A stretch of 64,000 nt of DNA, from NCBI RefSeq assembly GCF_900104175.1, contig NZ_FNIX01000009.1, positions 1 to 64,000 on the forward strand. Direction: 5' to 3'. The notes beneath the pieces were generated by a model. The model saw only the letters and a program-made list of their open reading frames with translations. It was not told the DNA's origin and searched no databases. Origin of the DNA: Lentzea jiangxiensis (GTDB taxonomy: Bacteria > Actinomycetota > Actinomycetes > Mycobacteriales > Pseudonocardiaceae). Of the stretch, positions 17,483 to 24,944 are shown piece by piece (within the stretch, counting starts at the first letter, position 1; every line of letters starts with the position of its first letter). The position numbers and the translations under genes are program-made.

Positions 17483-18796
17483 ATGCCTGTCCCGGTGGCA
17501 CCCGGTAGGCTGCCATTTTTCGGACACACGTTGCCAATGCTCAGGAAAAGATTCGCTTTCACCGGGAATTTGCGCGGTCGCGGTGATCTCGTGGAAGTCC
17601 ACCTGGGACCGTTGCGGACCTTGTTCGTCGCCAGCCCGCGGTTGACGCACCAGGTGCTGGTCACCGACGCGCCGAAGTTCCACAAAGGCCGGATGTACGA
17701 CAAGTTCCGGCCGTTCGTCGGCAACGGGCTCGCCCTGTCCAACGGAGCCTTCCACCTGCGCCAGCGGCGGATGGTGCAGCCGGCGTTCCACCGGGACCGG
17801 ATCGCGGGCTACGCCGCCACGATGGTCCGCGCGACACGGGACCTGGTGCAGACGTGGCGGCCGGGCGAGGTGCGGCGGATCGAAGCGGACATGCAGGGCC
17901 TCGCCGTGACGATCGTCGGTGAGGCGCTCTTCTCCACCGAGATCGGCCGGAAGGCGATCGACGAGGCCCGCCGGTCGGTCTTCGTCATCATCAAGAACGG
18001 CATCCTGCGCGCGCTGTCCCCCGGCTTCGTCGAGAAGTTGCCCATCCCGGCCAACCGCGAGTTCGACGGGGCCATCTCCCGGATGCGCGCGATCGTGCAC
18101 GAGGTCCTCGAGAGCCGCCGCGACGACGACACCGACCACGGCGACCTGCTCTCGACCCTGCTGGCCGCACGGGACTCCGATACCGGCCGGCCGATGACCG
18201 ACGAGCAGGTCTTCGACGAGGTCGTCACGCTGCTCACCGCGGGGATCGAGACCACCGCGCTCGCGCTGGCGTGGATCTTCCACGAGATCGCCGCCAACCC
18301 CGAGGTCGAACGGCGGGTGCTGGCGGAGGTCGACGAGGTGCTGGGCGGGCGTCCGGTCACGATCGACGACGTGCCGAAGCTGACGTACCTCGGCCAGGTC
18401 GCGAACGAGGTCCTGCGGAAGTACCCGCTCTGGCTCGTCATGCGCCGCACGGCCGAGGAGGTCGAGCTCGGCGGCACCCGCCTGGCACCGGGTACCGAGG
18501 TGATCCTCAGCCCGCACACGCTGCACCACGACCCCCGGCACTTCCCGGACCCCGAGCGCTTCGACCCGGACCGCTGGACGCCCGAACGCGCGCAGCGGTT
18601 GCCCAAGGGCGCGTTCGTCCCGTTCGGCGGCGGCATCCACCACTGCGTCGGCAACCACTTCGCCCTGACCGAGATCGCCGTCGTCGTGGCGACGGTCTGC
18701 TCGCGCTACCGGCTGGTCCCCGACCGGCCCGTCCGCACCAGGTTCACCAATGCGGCCTACCCCAGCGACCTGATGATGCAGGTCGTCCCCCGCTAG
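17483..18796 (+). CDS. Cytochrome P450, 437 aa
   Basis: Soluble bacterial P450 monooxygenase. Visible are the N-terminal APGRLPFFGH, the I-helix TAGIETTA, the K-helix ExxR (EVLR), the PERF block (FPDPERFDPDRW) and the heme loop FGGGIHHCVG with the axial Cys near residue 382. The overall sequence resembles the terpene-oxidising (pentalenene oxygenase-like) group. GAGGAG (17472-17477) best fits the second of two adjacent ATGs, at 17483; 17480 is the alternative. No ferredoxin or terpene synthase gene is nearby, so partner and substrate are unknown. The hydrolase 17 nt downstream is probably co-transcribed. Confidence 0.93.
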   Translation: MPVPVAPGRLPFFGHTLPMLRKRFAFTGNLRGRGDLVEVHLGPLRTLFVASPRLTHQVLVTDAPKFHKGRMYDKFRPFVGNGLALSNGAFHLRQRRMVQPAFHRDRIAGYAATMVRATRDLVQTWRPGEVRRIEADMQGLAVTIVGEALFSTEIGRKAIDEARRSVFVIIKNGILRALSPGFVEKLPIPANREFDGAISRMRAIVHEVLESRRDDDTDHGDLLSTLLAARDSDTGRPMTDEQVFDEVVTLLTAGIETTALALAWIFHEIAANPEVERRVLAEVDEVLGGRPVTIDDVPKLTYLGQVANEVLRKYPLWLVMRRTAEEVELGGTRLAPGTEVILSPHTLHHDPRHFPDPERFDPDRWTPERAQRLPKGAFVPFGGGIHHCVGNHFALTEIAVVVATVCSRYRLVPDRPVRTRFTNAAYPSDLMMQVVPR

Positions 18797-18813
18797 CTGG
18801 AGGTTGTTCCCCC

Positions 18814-19812
18814 ATGCGTTTCCGTCGGCTCTGTGCCGCCGCGCTGCTCGCTGCGCTCCTACCGGTCCCCACGCCGGCGAGCGCCGCCCAGACCACCTGC
18901 GAGGACGTGTACACGCCCGTTCAGTTCGGGCTGGTCCAGCAGGTGATGTACGGAAGGTTGTGCGTCCCCCAGGGGTCGAAGACGCTCCAGGTGCTCGTCC
19001 CCGGTGGCACCTACACGAGCGGTTACTGGGACATCGCGGTGGACAACGGGACGCGGTCCGTCGTGCGCGCCATGAACACCGCGGGCGTCGCCACCATGGC
19101 GGTGGACCGCATCGGCTCCGGCAAGAGCTCGAAGCCGCTCAGCATCCTGGTCGACGTCCCCAACCAGGCGCAGGCGGTGCACCAGATCATCCAGAAGCTG
19201 CGGCCGCGGTTCTCGAAGGTGTTAGTGGGCGGGCACTCCATCGGCTCGGCCATCGCGATGGCCGAGGCCGCCCGGTACCGCGACGTCGACGGCGTCCTCG
19301 TCACCGGCATGACCCACCAGTGGGACTACATCCGCGCCGTGCCCGCGCTGACGAACCTCATCCCGGCCGTGCTCGACGCGAAGCTGGCCGTGCGCGGTCT
19401 CGACGTCGGCTACCTGACGACGGCGCCGGGAACGCGGTACACCATGTTCCACGCGCCGGGTCCGAACAACTCCGCGGTGGTCAGCCTCGACGAGTCCACG
19501 AAGGACGTCGTGTCCGCGACCGAGTTCGTGACGACCGCGCTGATGTCGAACATCGTGCTTCCCGCCAGCAGCACCATCACCGTCCCGGTGATGACGGTGC
19601 AGACCTCGGCCGACTACTTCTGCGGCACCCCGCCGCTGGGCGCCGACTGCTCGTCGCCCGCGGCGCTGGTCAGGTCGGAGAAGCCGTTCTACGGCATGGC
19701 ACCGCGGCTGGACGCGTTCGTGATCAACGGGTACGGCCACGTGTTCAACTTCGACACGCAGAACGCGCACCGCTACCACGCGGCCCTCATCTCGTGGCAG
19801 CGCAGCGTCTAG
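18814..19812 (+). CDS. Secreted alpha/beta-hydrolase (lipase-like), 332 aa
   Basis: Signal peptide MRFRRLCAAALLAALLPVPT with cleavage after ASA (residues 22-24). The mature enzyme has the nucleophile elbow GGHSIGSA and a late His in GYGHVFNF that would complete the triad; Cys residues (TTCEDV, GRLC, YFCG, ADCSS) suggest disulfides. A GGAGG at 18799-18803 supports the ATG at 18814, just after the P450 stop, so the two are likely one transcript. The 3' end overlaps the convergent GGDEF-EAL gene by 4 nt. Substrate not predictable. Confidence 0.87.
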   Translation: MRFRRLCAAALLAALLPVPTPASAAQTTCEDVYTPVQFGLVQQVMYGRLCVPQGSKTLQVLVPGGTYTSGYWDIAVDNGTRSVVRAMNTAGVATMAVDRIGSGKSSKPLSILVDVPNQAQAVHQIIQKLRPRFSKVLVGGHSIGSAIAMAEAARYRDVDGVLVTGMTHQWDYIRAVPALTNLIPAVLDAKLAVRGLDVGYLTTAPGTRYTMFHAPGPNNSAVVSLDESTKDVVSATEFVTTALMSNIVLPASSTITVPVMTVQTSADYFCGTPPLGADCSSPAALVRSEKPFYGMAPRLDAFVINGYGHVFNFDTQNAHRYHAALISWQRSV

Positions 19813-21890
19813 AGCCGCCGCAGGAACTCCCCCGCGTCGTGCGAGGACCCGAAGTGGGCGCCGATCGCGAGGTCGGCGCCCGCTTCCGACCACCACTTCG
19901 CCTGCTCTGCGCTCTCGACGCCGTCGACGCACACGGTGGCGCCCAGGTCGTGCACGGCCCGCACCAGCAGGGCGGACCGGGGGTCCTGCCGCCGCACCAG
20001 GTCCGTCGGCACGAGCACGGACGCCACGGGCAGCCGGGACAGCCAGGCGAGGTCCCGCGGCCCGAGGCCGAAGTCGTCGAGCGCGATCCGCACACCCATG
20101 TCCGCGAGCGTGCCGAGGTTGTCCGCGGCGTCGGCCACGCCCAGCACGCCGACCGGCATGCCCAGGGTCAGCCTGCCGACCGGCATCCCCGTCTCCTCCA
20201 GCACCTTCGCGACGCGGGACACCAGGTCCGCGTCGGTCGACTGGTGGTGCGTGAGCCGCACGCCGAACTGCTGGTCGAGCTCGCCGCGCTGGCGCCACCA
20301 CTGCGCCTGGCCCGCTGAGATCCTGATCAGCCACTCGCCCATCGGCAGGATGAGCCCGCTCTCGTCCGCGAGCGCCGCGCACCGGTCCGAGAGGTCCCAG
20401 TGCAGCAGCGCCTCCACGCCGGCGAGCGCGCCCGTGGCCAGTTCGCGGACCGGCCGGTAGACGACGCCGATGTCGCCCTGCTCCCACGCGCCCGGCATGA
20501 CGACGGCCAGCGCGGCGTCACGGCGCCCGGCGGAGTCCTCGTCGGTGTGGAAGACCTCCCACTGCCCGCGGCGGTCCCGTTTCGCCTGTCGCAGCGCGAG
20601 GTCCGCCATGCGCAGCAGCTCGACCGGGTCGACGTCGGGCGAGGGCTGGTGCACCACGCCCGCGCTCACCGACACCGCCAGGCCGTGGTCGTCCACGTAG
20701 GTCGGTTCGCCGAGGTCGGCGTTGATCGCACCCATGATCGTCGCGATGTCGGGCGTGGTCGCGGTGTTCTCGACGAGGATGCCGAACTCGTCGCCGTCGA
20801 ACCGGGCGATCATCGCCTTCTCGCGGAACAGCAACGCCTGCAGCCTGCGTGCGACGTGCTGCAGCAGGTGCTCGCCGACCTTCGCGCCGAGGGTGTTGCA
20901 CACCAGCCCGAACGCGTCGAGGTCGAGCTGGAAGACCGTGACGCCGAACTCGGGATCGGCCCGGCGCAGCGCCGTCTCGAGGTGGGTGGTGAAGAACTGC
21001 CGGTTGGGCAGCCCGGTCAGCACGTCGTGCAGCGACTGCCTGCGCAGCTCTCCCTGCAGCAGGGCGAGTTCCGTGTCGTCGTCCGCCATCACCAGGACGT
21101 GGCTGGGCTTGCCGTGCTCGTCCCTGATCAGCGACGCCGTCAGCGTCACCCTGGCCAGCTCGCCGTCGCCGCGCACCAGCTGCACCGGTTCGCGCTCGAA
21201 CTCGCCGCGCTCGGCGAGAACCCGTTCCATCATCTCGCGGAACACGACGATCGAGCTGGGCGCGATGAGCTCCATGAGCCTCGTGCCCGGCTCCGGTGGG
21301 CGCCCGATGATCTCGGTGATCGACTCGTTGCCCCACGCCAGCCTGCCGTCGAGACCGACGATCAGGACGCCGTTGGTGGACGAGGACGCGATGCCCTCGA
21401 ACTTCGCCTCGCTCTGGCGCAGGTCCCGCTGCGCGTCGTGGGCAGCCTTGAGCAACGCCCGCTGCATGCTGTCCTGCTGGTCCAGGATCGAGCGCGTCCG
21501 CGCGGCGGTGAACCCGCAGGCCACCGCGCCGATGCCGCCGACGACCCGCGCGGCGTGCTGCTCGCGCCCGCGGAACTCCTCGAGCCCCAGCAGACCCTTG
21601 CCGAGCACGTCGACCGTGCGCTTGAGCCCGGGCTCGGTGACGTAGCCGAGCGCGACGAGCCGTTCGCCGACCTCTTCGAACGGGGCGAGGTCGAACGGCT
21701 CGTCGTGCAGCGCCGCGCACAGGTCGTCGAGCAGGGCGCCCAGTTCGGCGTCCAGCTCGTCTCGGCTCAGGGCGACAACGACGACGCTGCTGAGCAGGTA
21801 GCTCCACTTGCGCGACAAGGCTTCTCGCGCGCGGACGGCGGCGGTGTCCGCGGGTGGAGCGGCATCGGGCCTTCGGCTCGGTTTCGTCAT
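19809..21890 (-). CDS. PAS-GGDEF-EAL protein (copy B), 693 aa
   Basis: Same domain order as the paralogue at 14279-16399. The GGDEF signature reads FDGDEFG; the EAL domain keeps EALLHW and DDFG but has VDGVES instead of AEGVE. It is thus closer to a functional EAL than copy A, though activity is uncertain. The ATG at 21890 (MTKPSRRPDA) follows a GGGA motif and parallels the MPKPSRIPD start of copy A, arguing against the longer reading to 21980. No membrane segment is visible; the N-terminal helical domain and PAS presumably sense a cytosolic signal. Confidence 0.9.
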   Translation of the reverse strand: MTKPSRRPDAAPPADTAAVRAREALSRKWSYLLSSVVVVALSRDELDAELGALLDDLCAALHDEPFDLAPFEEVGERLVALGYVTEPGLKRTVDVLGKGLLGLEEFRGREQHAARVVGGIGAVACGFTAARTRSILDQQDSMQRALLKAAHDAQRDLRQSEAKFEGIASSSTNGVLIVGLDGRLAWGNESITEIIGRPPEPGTRLMELIAPSSIVVFREMMERVLAERGEFEREPVQLVRGDGELARVTLTASLIRDEHGKPSHVLVMADDDTELALLQGELRRQSLHDVLTGLPNRQFFTTHLETALRRADPEFGVTVFQLDLDAFGLVCNTLGAKVGEHLLQHVARRLQALLFREKAMIARFDGDEFGILVENTATTPDIATIMGAINADLGEPTYVDDHGLAVSVSAGVVHQPSPDVDPVELLRMADLALRQAKRDRRGQWEVFHTDEDSAGRRDAALAVVMPGAWEQGDIGVVYRPVRELATGALAGVEALLHWDLSDRCAALADESGLILPMGEWLIRISAGQAQWWRQRGELDQQFGVRLTHHQSTDADLVSRVAKVLEETGMPVGRLTLGMPVGVLGVADAADNLGTLADMGVRIALDDFGLGPRDLAWLSRLPVASVLVPTDLVRRQDPRSALLVRAVHDLGATVCVDGVESAEQAKWWSEAGADLAIGAHFGSSHDAGEFLRRL

Positions 21891-21917
21891 TCCCGTTGCC
21901 CTGTATGGGTTGGAGAG

Positions 21918-21945
21918 TGTCCGGCAGTTTACCCACCGGCAGTCG
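21918..21945 (-). promoter_or_regulatory. 28-bp element shared by both GGDEF-EAL genes (copy B)
   Basis: Minus strand CGACTG-N3-GTGGG then TAAACTGCCGGACA, matching the copy at 16429-16456 except in the three N positions. It lies 27 nt upstream of the ATG. TAAACT may be the -10 hexamer. Confidence 0.55.
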
Positions 21946-22520
21946 ACGCCCATTGCGCCAACCGTGTGATCCTCCGACACTACAGCGTGGTTTCAGGCCG
22001 TACGACTGACCCCAGAGTACAAGGACACGTCCCTCAGCGCTCGTCAGCGGCCTCGCCTCGTGCGGTCAACGCGAGGAAGGTACCGGTGCGCACCGCAACG
22101 CGGTAGAGGCAATCGCTCCACTGTTGGGGGCTGTCGAGCATCACACGTCGGTCTTCCCGGGCATTCTCGCGGCATTCCCTTGTCAGCCAACATGAACGAG
22201 GTGACATCGCCGGCACGAGCGTCGACGCGGGCACCCGGCTGCTGGACCATCCGAGTGACCTCCGAACCACCCTGTCGGGCACTGTCGTCCTCACCGAACG
22301 GCTCCTGCGGTGGTCCGTTCCCACCGCTTCCGCACGTTCCCGAGAGCCGGCCCTCCCGCGAGCCGAACGGACCGAACCGCGTGCCCCGACGACGGCTGGT
22401 GCTGTTCCTGCGCCGGCTGCGCACCGCTCCCCGGCCGGCACCGAGACTCGGAACGGCGCCTCCGCACGCGAGGTCCCGAAGAGCCTGAGCCCGCCGGCAC
22501 CGCCCGACTAGACTCCGCGC
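21946..22520. other. Gene-poor stretch of about 575 nt
   Basis: Between copy B and the alkyltransferase-like gene I see no convincing long gene. Base composition is less GC-skewed by codon position than in neighbours. Apart from a weak 35-codon minus-strand frame (22034-22141) and the promoter of the next gene at its right end, nothing could be supported. It marks the boundary between the GGDEF-flanked block and the conserved backbone. Confidence 0.4.
22034..22141 (-). CDS. Possible small protein, 35 aa
   Basis: The ATG at 22141 opens MLDSPQQWSDCLYRVAVRTG and ends at TGA 22034. Third-position GC is about 80 percent, coding-like, and GGGAAGA lies 11-17 nt upstream. No family is recognised and the frame stays open upstream to 22441, so this could be chance. 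Listed as weak. Confidence 0.25.
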   Translation of the reverse strand: MLDSPQQWSDCLYRVAVRTGTFLALTARGEAADER

Positions 22521-22844
22521 ATGGACGAAGAGATCCACGAGCGAGTCCGCGACCGCATCAAGGCCATCCCCCGCGGACGAGTCGCCACCTACGGCGACAT
22601 CGCGGATCTCGCGAAGGCCCCGTCCCCCCGTCTGGTGGGCCGCATCCTGAACGAGGACGGCCACGACCTCCCGTGGCAACGCGTCCTCAAGGCCGACGGC
22701 ACCTGTGCCCCGCACCTGCGCGACACGCAGCTCCAGCTCCTCCACGAGGAGGGCGTCCCGAACCTGGACGGCAAGGTGGACCTGCGGGAGTACCGCTGGG
22801 AGGACGCGCGCGAGAAAGCCGACGAGGAGCCGGGGCTCTGGTAG
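22521..22844 (+). CDS. Alkyltransferase-like DNA repair protein (ATL), 107 aa
   Basis: MGMT-fold DNA-binding protein. The helix-turn-helix PRGRVATYGDIADLA and the LVGRILN stretch match the AGT/MGMT C-terminal domain, but the active-site PCHR is replaced by PWQR (residues 54-57), removing the alkyl-acceptor Cys. Such ATL proteins bind O6-alkylguanine, flip it and hand it to nucleotide excision repair instead of repairing it directly. TAGACT lies 6 nt before the ATG, consistent with a leaderless transcript. In M. tuberculosis the corresponding Rv3204 also sits between adnA and a TIGR02569 gene. Confidence 0.9.
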   Translation: MDEEIHERVRDRIKAIPRGRVATYGDIADLAKAPSPRLVGRILNEDGHDLPWQRVLKADGTCAPHLRDTQLQLLHEEGVPNLDGKVDLREYRWEDAREKADEEPGLW

Positions 22845-22903
22845 GGAGGCGCTGACGGCCGCCGCGCCGCGGGACACACCGCGGCCTCCTCTCCCGCGAA
22901 GGC

Positions 22904-23548
22904 TCAAGCCGACCGGACCACCCCGGCCCGAGCCTCGAAGTACCGCCGCACCAGCGCCTCCACCACCAGCGGATGCGCTCCCACCGGCGGGGAGACCAGG
23001 TCCGCCCCGCACCCCTGCAACACGGAGTGGAACGCCCCGGGCGCCAGCAACCACGAAGCGACCACCACCCGGCGCCGCCCCCGGACAGCGGCCACCACGT
23101 CGGCGATCCGGGGCGAGGCCGTGGCGACGTACCCCACCGCCTCGGCTCCCAGCATCCCGGCCGCGGCACGGACAGCCGCCAGCGCGCGAGTGTCGGACGA
23201 TCCCGCCGCGGCGAGCACGACTGCGTCGCCGCGGCGGAAACCCGCCTCCCGCAAACGGTCCCGCACGGCGGGCACCGCGTCCAACCCCAGCGGCGGGGTC
23301 AGCACGACGTCGCCGCGCGGCCCGATCTGCTCGGGGATGTCGACCCGGACGTGGTACCCGGCGGCCAGGAACACCGGCACGACGACGCAGGGTCCGTCCA
23401 CGACGGACCGGACGTCCGGCTGCAGCACGTCGGCGTAAGCCACCACAACCGGCACGTCGACGTGCGCCCGGACCAGGTCCGCGATCTCCGAGCACACCGC
23501 GATCCCGGTAGTGGACCGCGTCCCGTGGAACGCCAAAACCAGCTTCAT
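22904..23548 (-). CDS. CbiX/SirB-like sirohydrochlorin chelatase, 214 aa
   Basis: Two CbiX-type half domains are visible: an N-terminal MKLVLAFHGTR with VVPVFLAAGYHVRVDIP, and a second half with VVLAAAGSSDT. The His in FHGTR and in GYHV fit the metal-inserting site. It probably puts iron into sirohydrochlorin to make siroheme for NirB. The ATG at 23548 overlaps the stop of the upstream regulator (ATGA, 23545-23548). It is the last gene of the nitrite-reduction operon; M. tuberculosis has a similar pair at Rv0259c-Rv0260c. Confidence 0.82.
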   Translation of the reverse strand: MKLVLAFHGTRSTTGIAVCSEIADLVRAHVDVPVVVAYADVLQPDVRSVVDGPCVVVPVFLAAGYHVRVDIPEQIGPRGDVVLTPPLGLDAVPAVRDRLREAGFRRGDAVVLAAAGSSDTRALAAVRAAAGMLGAEAVGYVATASPRIADVVAAVRGRRRVVVASWLLAPGAFHSVLQGCGADLVSPPVGAHPLVVEALVRRYFEARAGVVRSA

Positions 23549-24633
23549 GCAGGCTCCATGGCTAGCCGGTATCCCCGCTTCACCACCGTGCACACCATCT
23601 GCGGCGACCCCAGGGCGGTCCGCAACCGCCCGATCGCCGTCTCGACGGCGTGCTCCTCCCCACCGGAAGGCAACGCGGCCAACAGGTCCTGGCGCGACAC
23701 CACCCGGCCGCGAGCAGCGACGAGCGTCCGCAGCACCGCCATCGGCGCCGGTGCGACGGGCCGGAGCTCGCCGTCGACGACCACGGCCTGAGCTCGCATC
23801 TCCATGTCCCGGGACGCGATCCGCAGCCGGATGGCGCGAGAAGGCAGCTCCAAGGCCAGCTCCCGCACCATCGACCCGATCCGCGACCGTGCGGGCTGCA
23901 CGACGGGAATCCCCGCGGCCACCAGCGGCCCGGCGGTGATGGCACCGACACCGACGACGAGCACCCGGCGCAAAGCGGCGACCAGGGCAGCGTGGTCGGG
24001 AGCCGTGCGCAGCATCGACGAGGCGGCCGGGGCGCTGGTGAACGTCAGCGCGTCCACCTGCCCGGCGATCACGGCGTCGACCAGCCGGTGCAGCGGGCCG
24101 ACGTCCGCCGGGGGTTCCCAGCGGTAGACCGGGATCTCGACGACCTCGGCGCCGGCGGCCTCCAGGGTGTTCACGAAGTCGGGCAGCGGTTCGCCGTGCA
24201 GCTGGACGGCGACGCGCTTGCCGGAGACGCCCATCCTCAGCAGGTACTGCAGCAGCTCGGCGTTCGACTCGGACGACGGGGACCAGGCCTCGACCAGACC
24301 CGCCGCGCGGACCGCTCCCTTCGCCTTCGGGCCGCGGGGCAGGACGACGGCCGACGACAGCGCCCTGTGCAGGCGGCTCGCCAGGCCCCAGCCCTCGGCT
24401 GCCTCGAACCAGCCCCGGAAGCCGATCGCGGTGGTCGCCACGACGACGTCGACCGGGGAGGACACCAGTTCGGTGGTGGCGGCGTGCAGGGTGGCGTCGT
24501 CGGGCAGGGGGACGATGCGCAGGGCCGGGCCGTGCAGGACGGAGGCGCCCTTGCGTTCCAGCAGCGCGATGAGCTCGTCGGCTCGCCGGGCCGCGGTGAC
24601 GCCGACCGTGAAGCCCGCCAGCGGGCCCGTCAC
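23545..24633 (-). CDS. nnaR: NnaR-type regulator: HemD-like domain fused to winged helix, 362 aa
   Basis: Residues 1-255 form a uroporphyrinogen-III synthase (HemD)-like domain (LAGFTVGVTAARRADEL, FTSAPAASSM, VVGVGAITAGPL); residues about 265-360 form an OmpR-type winged helix (VLRTLVAARGRVVSRQDLLAAL to VVKRGYRLAMEP). This fusion is the architecture of NnaR of Streptomyces and mycobacteria, a co-activator with GlnR of nitrate/nitrite assimilation genes. Whether the HemD part is catalytic or only senses a tetrapyrrole is unresolved. The GTG start overlaps the nirD stop (GTGA, 24630-24633), so it is translated with the genes it likely controls. Confidence 0.85.
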   Translation of the reverse strand: MTGPLAGFTVGVTAARRADELIALLERKGASVLHGPALRIVPLPDDATLHAATTELVSSPVDVVVATTAIGFRGWFEAAEGWGLASRLHRALSSAVVLPRGPKAKGAVRAAGLVEAWSPSSESNAELLQYLLRMGVSGKRVAVQLHGEPLPDFVNTLEAAGAEVVEIPVYRWEPPADVGPLHRLVDAVIAGQVDALTFTSAPAASSMLRTAPDHAALVAALRRVLVVGVGAITAGPLVAAGIPVVQPARSRIGSMVRELALELPSRAIRLRIASRDMEMRAQAVVVDGELRPVAPAPMAVLRTLVAARGRVVSRQDLLAALPSGGEEHAVETAIGRLRTALGSPQMVCTVVKRGYRLAMEPA

Positions 24634-24944
24634 GTCAGCTCCACGACACCGTCACGCACGCGCACCGGGTGCACCGCAACGGACACCGACGGCTCGTCCA
24701 GGCACTTGCCGGTCGACAGCTCGAACGCCTGCTTGTAGACCGGCGACACCACGACGGGGACGCCGCCGCGGTCGCCGACGATGCCGCGCGCCAGCACCGC
24801 GGCGCCGCTGAACGGGTCGACGTTGTCGAGGGCGTGCAGGGTGCCGTCGGCGGTCAGGAACACCGCCACCTGGGAGCCGTCCGGCAGCAGCGCCGCGACG
24901 CCCTGCTCGGGACGCAAAGCCTCGAAGTCGCAGACGACGGTCAC
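24630..24944 (-). CDS. nirD: Nitrite reductase small subunit NirD, 104 aa
   Basis: Rieske-fold small subunit of assimilatory NAD(P)H-nitrite reductase. The sequence AVFLTADGTLHALDNVDPFSG and VVSPVYKQAFELSTGKCLDEP is typical of NirD; as in E. coli NirD the Cys-His ligands of a true Rieske cluster are absent. Its ATG overlaps the nirB stop (ATGA, 24941-24944). Cytoplasmic, in complex with NirB. Confidence 0.95.
   Translation of the reverse strand: MTVVCDFEALRPEQGVAALLPDGSQVAVFLTADGTLHALDNVDPFSGAAVLARGIVGDRGGVPVVVSPVYKQAFELSTGKCLDEPSVSVAVHPVRVRDGVVELT

Noticed and set aside
16506..19812. Secondary-metabolite biosynthetic cluster
   Set aside because: No polyketide, peptide or terpene synthase, and no transporter or pathway regulator is near the P450 and methyltransferase.
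22044..23495. 483-codon minus-strand frame
   Set aside because: Its sequence is Gly/Arg-rich out-of-frame translation of the CbiX-like gene and the antisense of the ATL gene; it has no motifs.
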